NCBI RefSeq assembly: GCF_004025535.1
Contig: NZ_QJRG01000048.1
Location: 312,933-376,932 of the forward strand
From: Pseudomonas alkylphenolica
GTDB lineage: Bacteria; Pseudomonadota; Gammaproteobacteria; Pseudomonadales; Pseudomonadaceae
Length of the DNA stretch: 64,000 nucleotides
Direction: 5' to 3'
Shown one piece after another: positions 35,085 through 44,500 of this stretch; position 1 is the first letter of the stretch, and every line of letters begins with the position of its first letter. Made by a program: the position numbers and the translations under genes. Under the pieces are notes generated by a model. That model was not told where the DNA came from and did no database searches. It was given only the letters and a program-made list of their open reading frames with translations.

Positions 35085-37385
35085 TCAGAGGTTTTCGTAG
35101 CGGTTCATGTCGAGTACGCCGGCCTCTACCGCATCGGTTTCCTTGATGTAGCTGTTCAGGTCATGGAAGTACTGCCAGAACTGTGGATGGCTGCGGCGCA
35201 CGCCCCAGCGCATGACCACACGCTCGAACCTGGCGGTGTCGTCGCGGGCCGCTTCCAAGTCCTCTACGAACTCGGGCACATCTTTGGCCGGCACATTGAA
35301 CATGAAGTTCGGGTAGCTGCTCAGCACCCCTGGCACCAGGGTCAGGGTGTCCAGGCCCGGCTGGTAGCGATAGGCCTCGCCCAGCATGAACGCCACGTTG
35401 CTGTGCGCCCGGTTGCGCAGCAGGCTGTAGACCTGACGCTGACCACCCTGCCCTTCAATGCGCAGCATGGTTGCTTCAGGTAGCTGGTTGATCACTTTCA
35501 AGCCGGCAGCCGGACGCGACACCAGGCGGCTCAGCGTCTGTTCGACGTCACGGAACTCTTCGTTCATTTCCGGGCGCGAGCAGTAGGCGTTCTGGCAGCG
35601 GTTGATCGGATCGGGCGCCGCATTGAGGCTGCCGGTACGCTGGATCAGCTTGAGGCCGAAATCACGCTTGGGGTCGGCAGGGTCGAGCTTGAGTGCGCTC
35701 GGCGTGTCGGTGTCGATCTTCTCGTAGTCCAGCCACATCTTCACTTTGCCGCTGTTCTGGTACCAGTTGCTGAGGATCGCGCCCCGCGCATCAGCTGGCA
35801 TCAGGCGCAGGAAGTTGACCTCGGCACCGTTGCGGATCAGGTCGAAGTACAGGCGCGTCTGGGCCTGGTGCGAAACGTTGCCGTAGACGTCGAAGTTGAC
35901 CGCCAGCTGGTAGTAGGTGCGCTCGAACAGCGGATAGTCGAACAGCCACATCGTCAGTGGCACATCACCGATCAGGCCCTTGGTCACCGAGGCGCTGTCG
36001 AAGTGGCGGAAGATCGTCAGCAGCGCATTGTCGTTACCCGCCCACAGGGTCGACCAGCTCGGTGGCGGCATGTCGGCATAGGTATCACGGCGCAGCTTTT
36101 CATAATCGTTGCGCTTGTCACGGTAGGCATGCCATAGGGTCAGGATGCTGCCGACATCGTCGATTTGCCCCGGCATCGCCAGCAACGGCGTGGCCTGGCC
36201 GCGGTATTCGGCATCGGTGACGTAGCGGTCGTGGGCCGGTTCCTGGAACAGCGCCCAGAAGTTGTCGCGGATTACGTCGGTGGCAATCTGACCACGGCAC
36301 ACCGGGCCGCGAATGAAGGTGCGGACGAAGTACTCGGCGTTGTCGAGCATGAACTGGTAGCGGGCCACGGCCGGGATCGCTTCGAAGGTTTCGAAGGGGT
36401 TGGCGCGGTGGCGTGGACCATAGCCCGGCAAGGCGTTGGCATGCCAGTCGCCGCTGTAGAACAGTTGCTTGACGCGCTTGAGCTTGTTCGGCCCCATCGG
36501 GTAGGTGATGTGGGTTTTATGCACGATCACGCCCTGTACCGGCATCAAGCGGTAGTAGAAGTCGGTGCCGGGAGGATCATTGGGGCGACGCGTGGCGATC
36601 AGGTCGATCGGCTGGCCGCTGGGCGTGCGCGAGCGTACCCACTGGAAGAAATGCCCCGGCTCGCCGCCGACAAAATGAATGTGGGCCAGGAACAGGTGCT
36701 CGTAGAGCCAGCGACCCACCAGCGCTTCGGTAGAGCCTGGGCGGTTGAGCAGCGCTTCCCAGTCGGCAATCTGTGCCGCCTCGTTGGCACTCGGCGCGAT
36801 GGCGTCGTGTTCAACCGGTGCACCCGCTGCGAGCCAGCGTTGCAGGGTCTGGTACTGGGCATCGGTGAGGCCGGTGACGGCCAGCGGCATGCCTTCCTTG
36901 GGGTGCGCACCGGCATAGGCGTCGAATTCGCCCGGCAGCGGGCACATGTTGTTGCGGTTCAGGCCCAGGACGATCTCTTCAGGCAATTTGGCGTTGGGCG
37001 TCAACGGAGTCTTGTGGCCCAGTTCCAGCATGCGCGCCATCAGCGCCGCCTGGCTGCCCTGGTTGTCGAGCACCGAGTAAAAGCCCTTGCGTTGCCAGGC
37101 CTCGGTACTTTGCGCGTCGTAGAACAAGCGGGTCGGCGCCACCGCCGTGCTGCGGTCCCCTTGGTACACCGGCACCTTGGAGGCCCCTCGCGAGGCGCCC
37201 TCGGCGCTGCCCAGGTTCAGCTGGCAGGCCGCGTCGTTGCAGGCGTGGCAGGCCACGCACTTCTCGGTGAAGATCGGTTGGATGTCCCGGGTATAGGAAA
37301 TAGCCGGGCTGGTTTGAGGAGCTTGCCCGAACGCCACGCTGCTGATGAGCAGAGCGAATGCGCTGGCAAGTAAGCGATGCACCAT
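35085..37385 (-). CDS. cti: Periplasmic cis-trans fatty acid isomerase
   Basis: A 766-residue heme protein that converts cis- to trans-unsaturated fatty acids in membrane phospholipids, a rapid defence of Pseudomonas and Vibrio against solvents and heat. It has a signal peptide (MVHRLLASAFALLISSVAFG) and a cytochrome-c-type heme motif CVACH (Cys43, Cys46, His47) followed by a Cys-containing ACNDAACQLN segment. Length matches the Pseudomonas enzyme. The gene is divergent from metH, a neighbourhood described for P. putida cti. It is reported to be expressed constitutively with activity controlled by membrane state; I see no special operator. Confidence 0.96.
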   Translation of the reverse strand: MVHRLLASAFALLISSVAFGQAPQTSPAISYTRDIQPIFTEKCVACHACNDAACQLNLGSAEGASRGASKVPVYQGDRSTAVAPTRLFYDAQSTEAWQRKGFYSVLDNQGSQAALMARMLELGHKTPLTPNAKLPEEIVLGLNRNNMCPLPGEFDAYAGAHPKEGMPLAVTGLTDAQYQTLQRWLAAGAPVEHDAIAPSANEAAQIADWEALLNRPGSTEALVGRWLYEHLFLAHIHFVGGEPGHFFQWVRSRTPSGQPIDLIATRRPNDPPGTDFYYRLMPVQGVIVHKTHITYPMGPNKLKRVKQLFYSGDWHANALPGYGPRHRANPFETFEAIPAVARYQFMLDNAEYFVRTFIRGPVCRGQIATDVIRDNFWALFQEPAHDRYVTDAEYRGQATPLLAMPGQIDDVGSILTLWHAYRDKRNDYEKLRRDTYADMPPPSWSTLWAGNDNALLTIFRHFDSASVTKGLIGDVPLTMWLFDYPLFERTYYQLAVNFDVYGNVSHQAQTRLYFDLIRNGAEVNFLRLMPADARGAILSNWYQNSGKVKMWLDYEKIDTDTPSALKLDPADPKRDFGLKLIQRTGSLNAAPDPINRCQNAYCSRPEMNEEFRDVEQTLSRLVSRPAAGLKVINQLPEATMLRIEGQGGQRQVYSLLRNRAHSNVAFMLGEAYRYQPGLDTLTLVPGVLSSYPNFMFNVPAKDVPEFVEDLEAARDDTARFERVVMRWGVRRSHPQFWQYFHDLNSYIKETDAVEAGVLDMNRYENL

Positions 37386-37445
37386 GTGCCTGTTGTCCTG
37401 GGTATTGAAAGCTTCACGATTCTACCGGTGCTGGCGGTGCTCCAA

Positions 37446-37462
37446 CATGAATGAAATTCATG
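37446..37462. promoter_or_regulatory. Inverted repeat upstream of metH, MetR-like
   Basis: CATGAAT-GAA-ATTCATG is a perfect 7-bp inverted repeat 80 bases before the metH ATG, in the cti-metH divergent region. It contains TGAA-N5-TTCA, the consensus for the LysR-type activator MetR. MetR control of metH is known in enterobacteria; here it is inferred. Confidence 0.5.
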
Positions 37463-37541
37463 TAAATGCATGACACGTCTAAAAACCGCGCAGCTTTGTT
37501 ATTATTCCGCACCTTTTGTTTTCGCCCGACCAGGTAGTCCT

Positions 37542-40500
37542 ATGTCTGACCGCAGCGCTCGTTTCCAAGCACTTCAGCAAGCACTCAAAGAGCGCATCCT
37601 GATTCTCGATGGCGGCATGGGTACTATGATCCAAAGCTACCGCCTTGAGGAACACGACTATCGTGGCACGCGCTTCGCCGATTGGCCAAGCGACGTCAAA
37701 GGCAACAACGATCTGTTGCTGCTCTCGCGCCCGGATGTCATCGCCGCCATCGAGAAGGCCTACCTGGATGCAGGGGCCGACATTCTTGAAACCAACACCT
37801 TCAACGCCACCCAGATTTCCCAGGCCGACTACGGCATGGAATCGCTGGTGTATGAACTGAACGTCGAAGGTGCGCGCATCGCCCGCCAGGTAGCCGACGC
37901 CAAGACCCTCGAGACCCCGGAAAAACCCCGTTTCGTTGCCGGCGTGCTCGGCCCTACCAGCCGCACCTGCTCGATTTCGCCGGACGTCAACGACCCGGGC
38001 TACCGCAACGTCACCTTCGACCTGCTGGTAGAGAACTACATCGAAGCGACCCGCGGCCTGATCGAAGGTGGCGCCGACCTGATCCTGATCGAAACCATCT
38101 TCGATACCCTCAACGCCAAGGCGGCGATCTTCGCCGTGCAGCAGGTGTTCGAAGAAGACGGCCTCGAGCTGCCGATCATGATCTCGGGCACCATTACCGA
38201 CGCCTCCGGCCGCACCCTGTCCGGGCAAACCACCGAAGCGTTCTGGAACTCGGTACGTCACGCCAACCCGATTTCGGTAGGCCTCAACTGCGCCCTTGGC
38301 GCGAAAGACCTGCGCCCGTACCTGGAAGAGCTGTCGACCAAGGCCGGCACCCATGTGTCGGCGCACCCGAACGCCGGCTTGCCGAACGCCTTTGGTGAAT
38401 ACGATGAAACCCCGGCCGAGATGGCTGTGGTGGTTGAAGAATTCGCCGCCAGCGGCTTTCTGAACATCATCGGCGGTTGCTGCGGTACCACCCCGGGGCA
38501 CATTCAGGCGATTGCCGAAGCGGTCGGCAAATACGCGCCGCGGCCAATCCCTGACATTCCCAAGGCATGCCGCCTGTCGGGCCTCGAGCCGTTCACCATC
38601 GATCGCAACTCGTTGTTCGTCAACGTCGGCGAGCGCACCAACATCACCGGCTCCGCCAAGTTCGCCCGGCTGATCCGCGAAGAGAACTACACCGAAGCCC
38701 TGGAGGTCGCCCTGCAGCAGGTCGAAGCCGGCGCCCAGGTGATCGACATCAACATGGACGAAGGGATGCTCGACTCCCAGGCAGCCATGGTCAAGTTCCT
38801 CAACCTGATCGCCGGTGAACCCGACATTTCCCGCGTACCGATCATGATCGACTCCTCCAAGTGGGAAGTGATCGAAGCAGGTCTGAAGTGCATCCAGGGC
38901 AAGGGCATCGTCAACTCGATCTCGATGAAGGAAGGCGTAGACGCCTTCAAGCATCACGCCAAACTGTGCAAGCGTTACGGCGCTGCGGTAGTGGTGATGG
39001 CCTTCGACGAAGTCGGCCAGGCCGATACCGCCGCGCGCAAACGTGAAATCTGCCAGCGCAGCTATGACATCCTGGTCAATGAAGTGGGCTTCCCGCCGGA
39101 AGACATCATCTTCGACCCGAACATCTTCGCCGTCGCCACCGGCATCGAAGAGCACAACAACTACGCCGTCGACTTCATCGAAGCCTGCGCCTACATCCGC
39201 GATCACCTGCCCTACGCGCTGAGCTCGGGTGGGGTTTCGAACGTGTCGTTCTCGTTCCGTGGCAACAACCCGGTGCGCGAGGCGATCCACTCGGTATTCC
39301 TCTACCACGCGATCCAGAATGGCCTGACCATGGGTATCGTCAACGCCGGCCAGCTGGAGATCTACGATGAGATCCCGCCGGCGCTGCGCGAGCGGGTCGA
39401 GGACGTGGTGCTAAACCGCACCCCGGAAGGCACCGATGCCCTGCTGGCGATTGCCGACGACTACAAAGGCGGCGGCGCGGTCAAGGAAGTCGAAAACGAA
39501 GAATGGCGTTCGCTGCCGGTCGGCAAGCGCCTGGAGCACGCCCTGGTCAAGGGCATAACGGCCTTTATCGTCGAAGACACCGAAGAGTGCCGCCAGCAAT
39601 GTGCGCGCCCGATTGAGGTCATCGAAGGCCCGCTGATGAGCGGCATGAACGTGGTCGGCGACCTGTTCGGCGCCGGCAAGATGTTCCTCCCGCAAGTGGT
39701 GAAGTCGGCCCGAGTAATGAAACAGGCCGTAGCGCACCTGATCCCCTTCATCGAAGCGGAAAAAGGCGACAAGCCGCAAGCCAAGGGCAAGATCCTCATG
39801 GCCACTGTCAAAGGTGACGTGCACGACATCGGCAAGAACATTGTCGGCGTGGTGCTTGGCTGTAACGGTTACGACATCGTCGACCTCGGCGTTATGGTCC
39901 CGGCCGAGAAGATCCTGCAGACCGCCCGCGAGCAAAAGTGCGACATCATCGGCCTGTCCGGCCTGATCACCCCGTCGCTGGACGAGATGGTCCATGTCGC
40001 GCGTGAAATGCAGCGCCAGGACTTCCACCTGCCGCTGATGATTGGCGGTGCGACCACTTCCAAGGCGCACACCGCGGTGAAGATCGAGCCCAAGTACAGC
40101 AACGATGCCGTGATCTACGTCACTGATGCCTCGCGCGCTGTCGGCGTGGCTACGCAGCTGTTGTCCAAGGAACTCAAACCTGGATTTGTCGAGAAAACCC
40201 GCCTGGACTACGTCGAAGTCCGCGAGCGCACCGCCAACCGCAGCGCGCGCACCGAGCGCCTGAGCTACGAGCAGTCGATTGCGGCCAAGCCAAAATATGA
40301 CTGGGCCGGTTACCAGCCTGCTGTACCGACCTTCACCGGGGTCAAGGTGCTGGAGAACATCGACCTCAAGGTGCTGGCCGAATACATCGACTGGACGCCG
40401 TTCTTCATTTCCTGGGACCTGGCCGGCAAGTACCCGCGCATCCTCACCGACGAAGTGGTTGGCGAAGCCGCTACTGCGCTGTTCAAGGATGCCCAGGACA

Positions 40501-41249
40501 TGCTCGCCAAGCTGATCGACGAGAAGCTGATCAGCGCACGCGCAGTGTTTGGCTTCTGGCCAGCCAACCAGGTCAACCATGACGACATCGAAGTCTATGG
40601 CGAAGATGGCCAGCCATTGGCGCAGCTGCATCACCTGCGCCAGCAGACCATCAAGCCGGACAGCAAGCCGAACTTCTCCCTGGCCGACTTCGTCGCGCCG
40701 AAGGACACCGGTATCACCGACTACGTGGGAGGCTTCATCACCACCGCCGGCATCGGTGCCGAAGAAGTGGCCAAGGCCTACCAGGACAAGGGCGACGACT
40801 ACAACTCGATCATGGTCAAGGCCCTGGCCGACCGCCTGGCCGAGGCCTGCGCCGAGTGGCTGCACGAACAGGTGCGTAAAGACTACTGGGGTTACGCCAA
40901 GGACGAGCACCTGGACAACGAGGCGCTGATCAAGGAGCAGTATTCGGGTATCCGCCCTGCCCCGGGCTACCCGGCGTGCCCGGACCATACCGAGAAGGAA
41001 ACCCTGTTCCGCCTGCTCGATGGCACGGCCATTGGCGAAACCGGCCCGAGCGGCGTGTTCCTCACCGAGCACTTCGCCATGTTCCCTGCAGCGGCCGTCA
41101 GCGGCTGGTACTTCGCGCACCCACAGGCGCAGTACTTTGCCGTAGGCAAGATCGACAAGGACCAGGTGCAGAGCTACACCGCGCGCAAAGGCCAGGACCT
41201 GGCCGTCAGCGAGCGTTGGCTCGCGCCTAACCTGGGTTACGACAACTAA
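37542..41249 (+). CDS. metH: Cobalamin-dependent methionine synthase
   Basis: A 1235-residue cytoplasmic enzyme that transfers a methyl group from methyltetrahydrofolate to homocysteine through B12. The ATG at 37542 (MSDRSARFQALQQALKERIL) is the family start; the in-frame codon at 37470 lies in the promoter region. Domains in order: homocysteine-binding barrel (about 1-330, zinc ligands in VGLNCALG and GGCCGTTPGH), pterin-binding barrel (about 355-620, FVNVGERTNITGSAKF), cap and B12 domain (about 650-900) with DVHDIGKNIVGVVLGC carrying the Co-ligating His761, and the SAM-dependent reactivation domain (about 910-1235, FPAAAVSGWYFAHPQAQYFA). All four modules are intact. It is transcribed alone, divergent from cti. 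Confidence 0.98.
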   Translation: MSDRSARFQALQQALKERILILDGGMGTMIQSYRLEEHDYRGTRFADWPSDVKGNNDLLLLSRPDVIAAIEKAYLDAGADILETNTFNATQISQADYGMESLVYELNVEGARIARQVADAKTLETPEKPRFVAGVLGPTSRTCSISPDVNDPGYRNVTFDLLVENYIEATRGLIEGGADLILIETIFDTLNAKAAIFAVQQVFEEDGLELPIMISGTITDASGRTLSGQTTEAFWNSVRHANPISVGLNCALGAKDLRPYLEELSTKAGTHVSAHPNAGLPNAFGEYDETPAEMAVVVEEFAASGFLNIIGGCCGTTPGHIQAIAEAVGKYAPRPIPDIPKACRLSGLEPFTIDRNSLFVNVGERTNITGSAKFARLIREENYTEALEVALQQVEAGAQVIDINMDEGMLDSQAAMVKFLNLIAGEPDISRVPIMIDSSKWEVIEAGLKCIQGKGIVNSISMKEGVDAFKHHAKLCKRYGAAVVVMAFDEVGQADTAARKREICQRSYDILVNEVGFPPEDIIFDPNIFAVATGIEEHNNYAVDFIEACAYIRDHLPYALSSGGVSNVSFSFRGNNPVREAIHSVFLYHAIQNGLTMGIVNAGQLEIYDEIPPALRERVEDVVLNRTPEGTDALLAIADDYKGGGAVKEVENEEWRSLPVGKRLEHALVKGITAFIVEDTEECRQQCARPIEVIEGPLMSGMNVVGDLFGAGKMFLPQVVKSARVMKQAVAHLIPFIEAEKGDKPQAKGKILMATVKGDVHDIGKNIVGVVLGCNGYDIVDLGVMVPAEKILQTAREQKCDIIGLSGLITPSLDEMVHVAREMQRQDFHLPLMIGGATTSKAHTAVKIEPKYSNDAVIYVTDASRAVGVATQLLSKELKPGFVEKTRLDYVEVRERTANRSARTERLSYEQSIAAKPKYDWAGYQPAVPTFTGVKVLENIDLKVLAEYIDWTPFFISWDLAGKYPRILTDEVVGEAATALFKDAQDMLAKLIDEKLISARAVFGFWPANQVNHDDIEVYGEDGQPLAQLHHLRQQTIKPDSKPNFSLADFVAPKDTGITDYVGGFITTAGIGAEEVAKAYQDKGDDYNSIMVKALADRLAEACAEWLHEQVRKDYWGYAKDEHLDNEALIKEQYSGIRPAPGYPACPDHTEKETLFRLLDGTAIGETGPSGVFLTEHFAMFPAAAVSGWYFAHPQAQYFAVGKIDKDQVQSYTARKGQDLAVSERWLAPNLGYDN

Positions 41250-41258
41250 GCCCGTAAA

Positions 41259-41296
41259 CCGGCTCCTACGCCCGTAGGAGCCGGCTTGCCGGCGAT
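41259..41296. repeat. REP-like palindromic element
   Basis: CCGGCTCCTACG-CC-CGTAGGAGCCGG is a perfect 12-bp inverted repeat 10 bases after the metH stop. The right arm continues as GCTTGCCGGCGAT, the pattern of Pseudomonas REP sequences (GTAGGAGC-GGCTTGCC-GGCGA). It probably also works as the metH terminator or mRNA-stabilising hairpin. No other complete copy was seen in the window. Confidence 0.8.
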
Positions 41297-41347
41297 CAAA
41301 CCAACACGGTCTACACTATTGGGGATACCTGCACCCAGGAGCCCCTC

Positions 41348-41566
41348 ATGGACGAACCCACCCAGGGCAAACCGCCCACCTTCTGGCAGATGCTGCAAAG
41401 CATTCTGGCCGCCGCATTTGGCGTGCAAACCGGCAAGAACCGCGCGCGCGACTTCACCCATGGCAAGGCCAGTCACTTCATTGCCCTGGGCACCGTGTTC
41501 ACCCTGGTCTTCATCCTGGTGCTGATCGGCCTGGTGCAGTTGGCAATGCACCTGACCGCCCGGTAG
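41348..41566 (+). CDS. DUF2970 small membrane protein
   Basis: A 72-residue protein of the DUF2970 family. The N-terminal half is amphipathic (PPTFWQMLQSILAAAFGVQT) and has the conserved GKNRARDFTHGKASHFI. One membrane helix fills the C-terminal third (ALGTVFTLVFILVLIGLVQL). Function is unknown. It stands alone after metH, with a CAGGAG ribosome-binding site, and ends 13 bases before the stop of the convergent toxin-like gene. Confidence 0.88.
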   Translation: MDEPTQGKPPTFWQMLQSILAAAFGVQTGKNRARDFTHGKASHFIALGTVFTLVFILVLIGLVQLAMHLTAR

Positions 41567-41579
41567 GTAGCCTTATCGT

Positions 41580-44500
41580 TCAGTTAACCGCCAGCCCCAC
41601 ATCTGTCACCACCTGCGTGTTGACGGCCAGCAGGTAGCCTGTCGATGGAGTCCTGATCTCAAACACCTGAAAACCTAACTCGGAAAATGCCTCGGCTTTG
41701 TAGAGGCTATGGGTGTTGATGATGACCACCCTGCCACCTTGGTTGACGAACGGCACGACATGATTCGTGACCTTTTCCATGAACTGGGCCTCGGTGAGGT
41801 AGTTATCACTGAAATGTCCGCTGACGATAGCGAGGTCACCGTCTTTGGTCGTGCCGTCAATCGGGTCGAACATCTCCCAGCCGTTGTAATTTGTAAACAC
41901 CGAGCTCTCACCCTGAGCGGTATGGAGGTGACTCAAGTAGTTCAAGTGGTCGATGTTGGCGATTCCGTTGTACAACAGAGACACGAACTGTCTGTCACGC
42001 ACAACAGATGACATCGGCAGGTCAATCCGGCCCAGGCTGTTAATGCGAACCGCAGCATGGCGTGCCGAATTGTATTGCATCAGGTAGAAGGCGGCCGCCA
42101 GAAAGGCCCGGGCCTCATTTTCAGGGAGTGTCGAGCGGACACCGATACCAGCAGGCGTCATTACAAAGTGAGTATCGATTAGCCGGTAAAAATAGTTTTT
42201 CATGTCCTCACGTATCCGGCTTGCTGCTTCAGAAGTCATAAAGACTTCCGCCTCCGCACGTGTCGCGAATTGCTTTTTCAAGTCAATACTGTCGAACCGC
42301 ATCCCAGTGCCTTCATACGCAAGTGCCGCCAGGTTGGCCTTGATGCTCTCGATGTAGTGCTTGACCTGATCGGGTTGCTCGACGATCTCGCGCTGCGTCA
42401 AATAGACCAGTGGGTTCACATCATTGACTTGCATCGCGCCGGTAAAACCGACCGCTCTGGCATAGTTGGAATAGAATCCAGAACCCGCCATCGGTTCAAG
42501 AATACGCCGCACCACAGGCTGACCCGCCACCCGTTTGCCTATGAGATCGGCTATCAGCGCCCCGTTTACAAGCCGCACTTCTGTTGAGATTTTTCCTGGC
42601 ATATCGAAAAACGGCAACGACGTGATGTCCAGAGGCATCCCCCACTGATTGGAAAACACCTCGACCTTCGTGGCGATATTGGCCGTGGAGCTTCTATGAC
42701 TCAATATGGCATCACTGTTGCTCAAGCGGCTGTTGTAAACGTCCTGTTGCCCCCGCGGGCAAACGAACGGATAAAAGCGATTTTGCGCCTTGTGGCTACC
42801 CGCCCCGATTCTGAAGCGTGCCGCGTAATTGGAGTCTTGCAGGCCAAACCCGGTGGGGATAGGCCGAGGAGCAAGCGCGCCCTGCGGCCGCCACAAAACG
42901 ACTTGCTCTTCGTCGGGCATTCCACCGAGCAGTGTTCGCGCAGCCTCCCAGACGCCACTTGGCCCCTGACGGACCCAGACACCACCGCCACTGCCATCCG
43001 CCCGGACCACTTCCAGTTCGGCCGCACCAGCCTCGGCCGTGCGCACGCGATAGTACGCTGCGTTGCTGCCTCTGAACGCGATGTAACTTCCCCCCTCTAC
43101 GCTATCGTCAGCCCAAACGTGATAGACCCGCGCCGATGGCTCCCGGATCTGCATCTGGTTGAGTTTGGCCAGCAGCGGCGCGTCCTGGACTGAGGCGCCG
43201 CCGAGTGTTTCGAGCGTGGCGATCGGCTCTTGCAGAATCCGCCACTCGCCGTAGCTACGCAGCATCAATGGACCTGCTCCGCCTGCAGCCGACAACACGC
43301 GCCATGCCTCACCTTCCGCCCGCACTTCCAGCGCACCATGGCCCCATTCCAACCAGACCTTTGCCTCATGACGCGCCAAACCGTCCGCCTCCGGACTCAC
43401 GGTGAGCGTAACGGTTTGCACGTAGGTGGCGAGTCCCGCCTGCGGTGTTACGTCGAACCCTCTCAAGCCGCCCTGGGTAGGAGAAAGTGCCCGGACACTC
43501 AATACCCGATCCATGACTCTCCTGGTCAGCACATGGGGCTCGGTGATATTGATGGCCAGTGTGTCGCGGGCGGTATCGCTCATGAGCCGCAGCAACAGCT
43601 CGCTCAACGGGTTCGCGCTTTGCGCCGCAGGGGACACGCTATCGCGAGCATCCAGCCTGCCCAGGTAGTCATGCGCATCGACTACCCCGCGACGTTCAAG
43701 GACCAACACCTGTGATGCACCTTCATTACCCCACACGGCAACACTTCTGCCAGCTGTGACTACCCGAACGGCGACATCCATACCCGGTGTCCCGTTGAAC
43801 AGGTCCAGCAGACCCGACAGGTAAAGCGACTCCGCGCTCTGTGTCAGCGCCGGTGAAGCAGACAGCCCGAATCCGCCATTGAGCAACGCTAGGTCATGTT
43901 GCAACCTGGCCTTGTTGAAGTTTTCGATACTGTTGGCATCGGGCACCCGGCGCTCGCTTTCGGCGCTGATCCAGCGCGTCGCCCCGCCAGTGAGTCGGCC
44001 TGGATCGACCGTGTCTTTTCCCTCTACCGATACCGCAAGAAGCATTCCGTCCGTGGCTTGCACACTTGCACGCGGCCGTGCGCCGTGGTGGATGGCGCGG
44101 GCAAAGGCGTGCTCGATTTCAGGGACGAGCAGTAACTCGGCGACGGTCTCCCTCAGACGATCCGTCTGTGCTACCCGATCACCTGGACGAGCCCCCGCTG
44201 GAGCAGGCTGAACATAGTAGAAGAGCGAGTTGGAAATTGCCCCGTTGCGGTTTTCACTGCCTTCGCTGAAGTGCCAGTTTCCGTATCGTGTCAACACCAT
44301 TTCAGGCTTGCCCGCAGCACTTCCTGGCATCAACGATCCGCTTGCGGGTTCAAAACGCCTCAAGGACATGCCATCCGGGCCCTGCACCGTGATGCAGATG
44401 TCCAGATGCTGGCTAAGCAGCCCTACAATTGGCCATTCCACAGTGCTGGGCAGTTCACGATAGCGTGGTGTGCCCAGCGTCAGGGTCGCCTGCGCTCGCA

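Noticed and set aside
37479..41120. Long minus-strand frames opposite metH
   Set aside because: metH is complete with all four domains; the antisense frames show no family pattern and arise from GC-rich codon bias.
41259..41296. Riboswitch after metH
   Set aside because: The element is a simple REP-type palindrome located downstream of the gene, not a leader structure.
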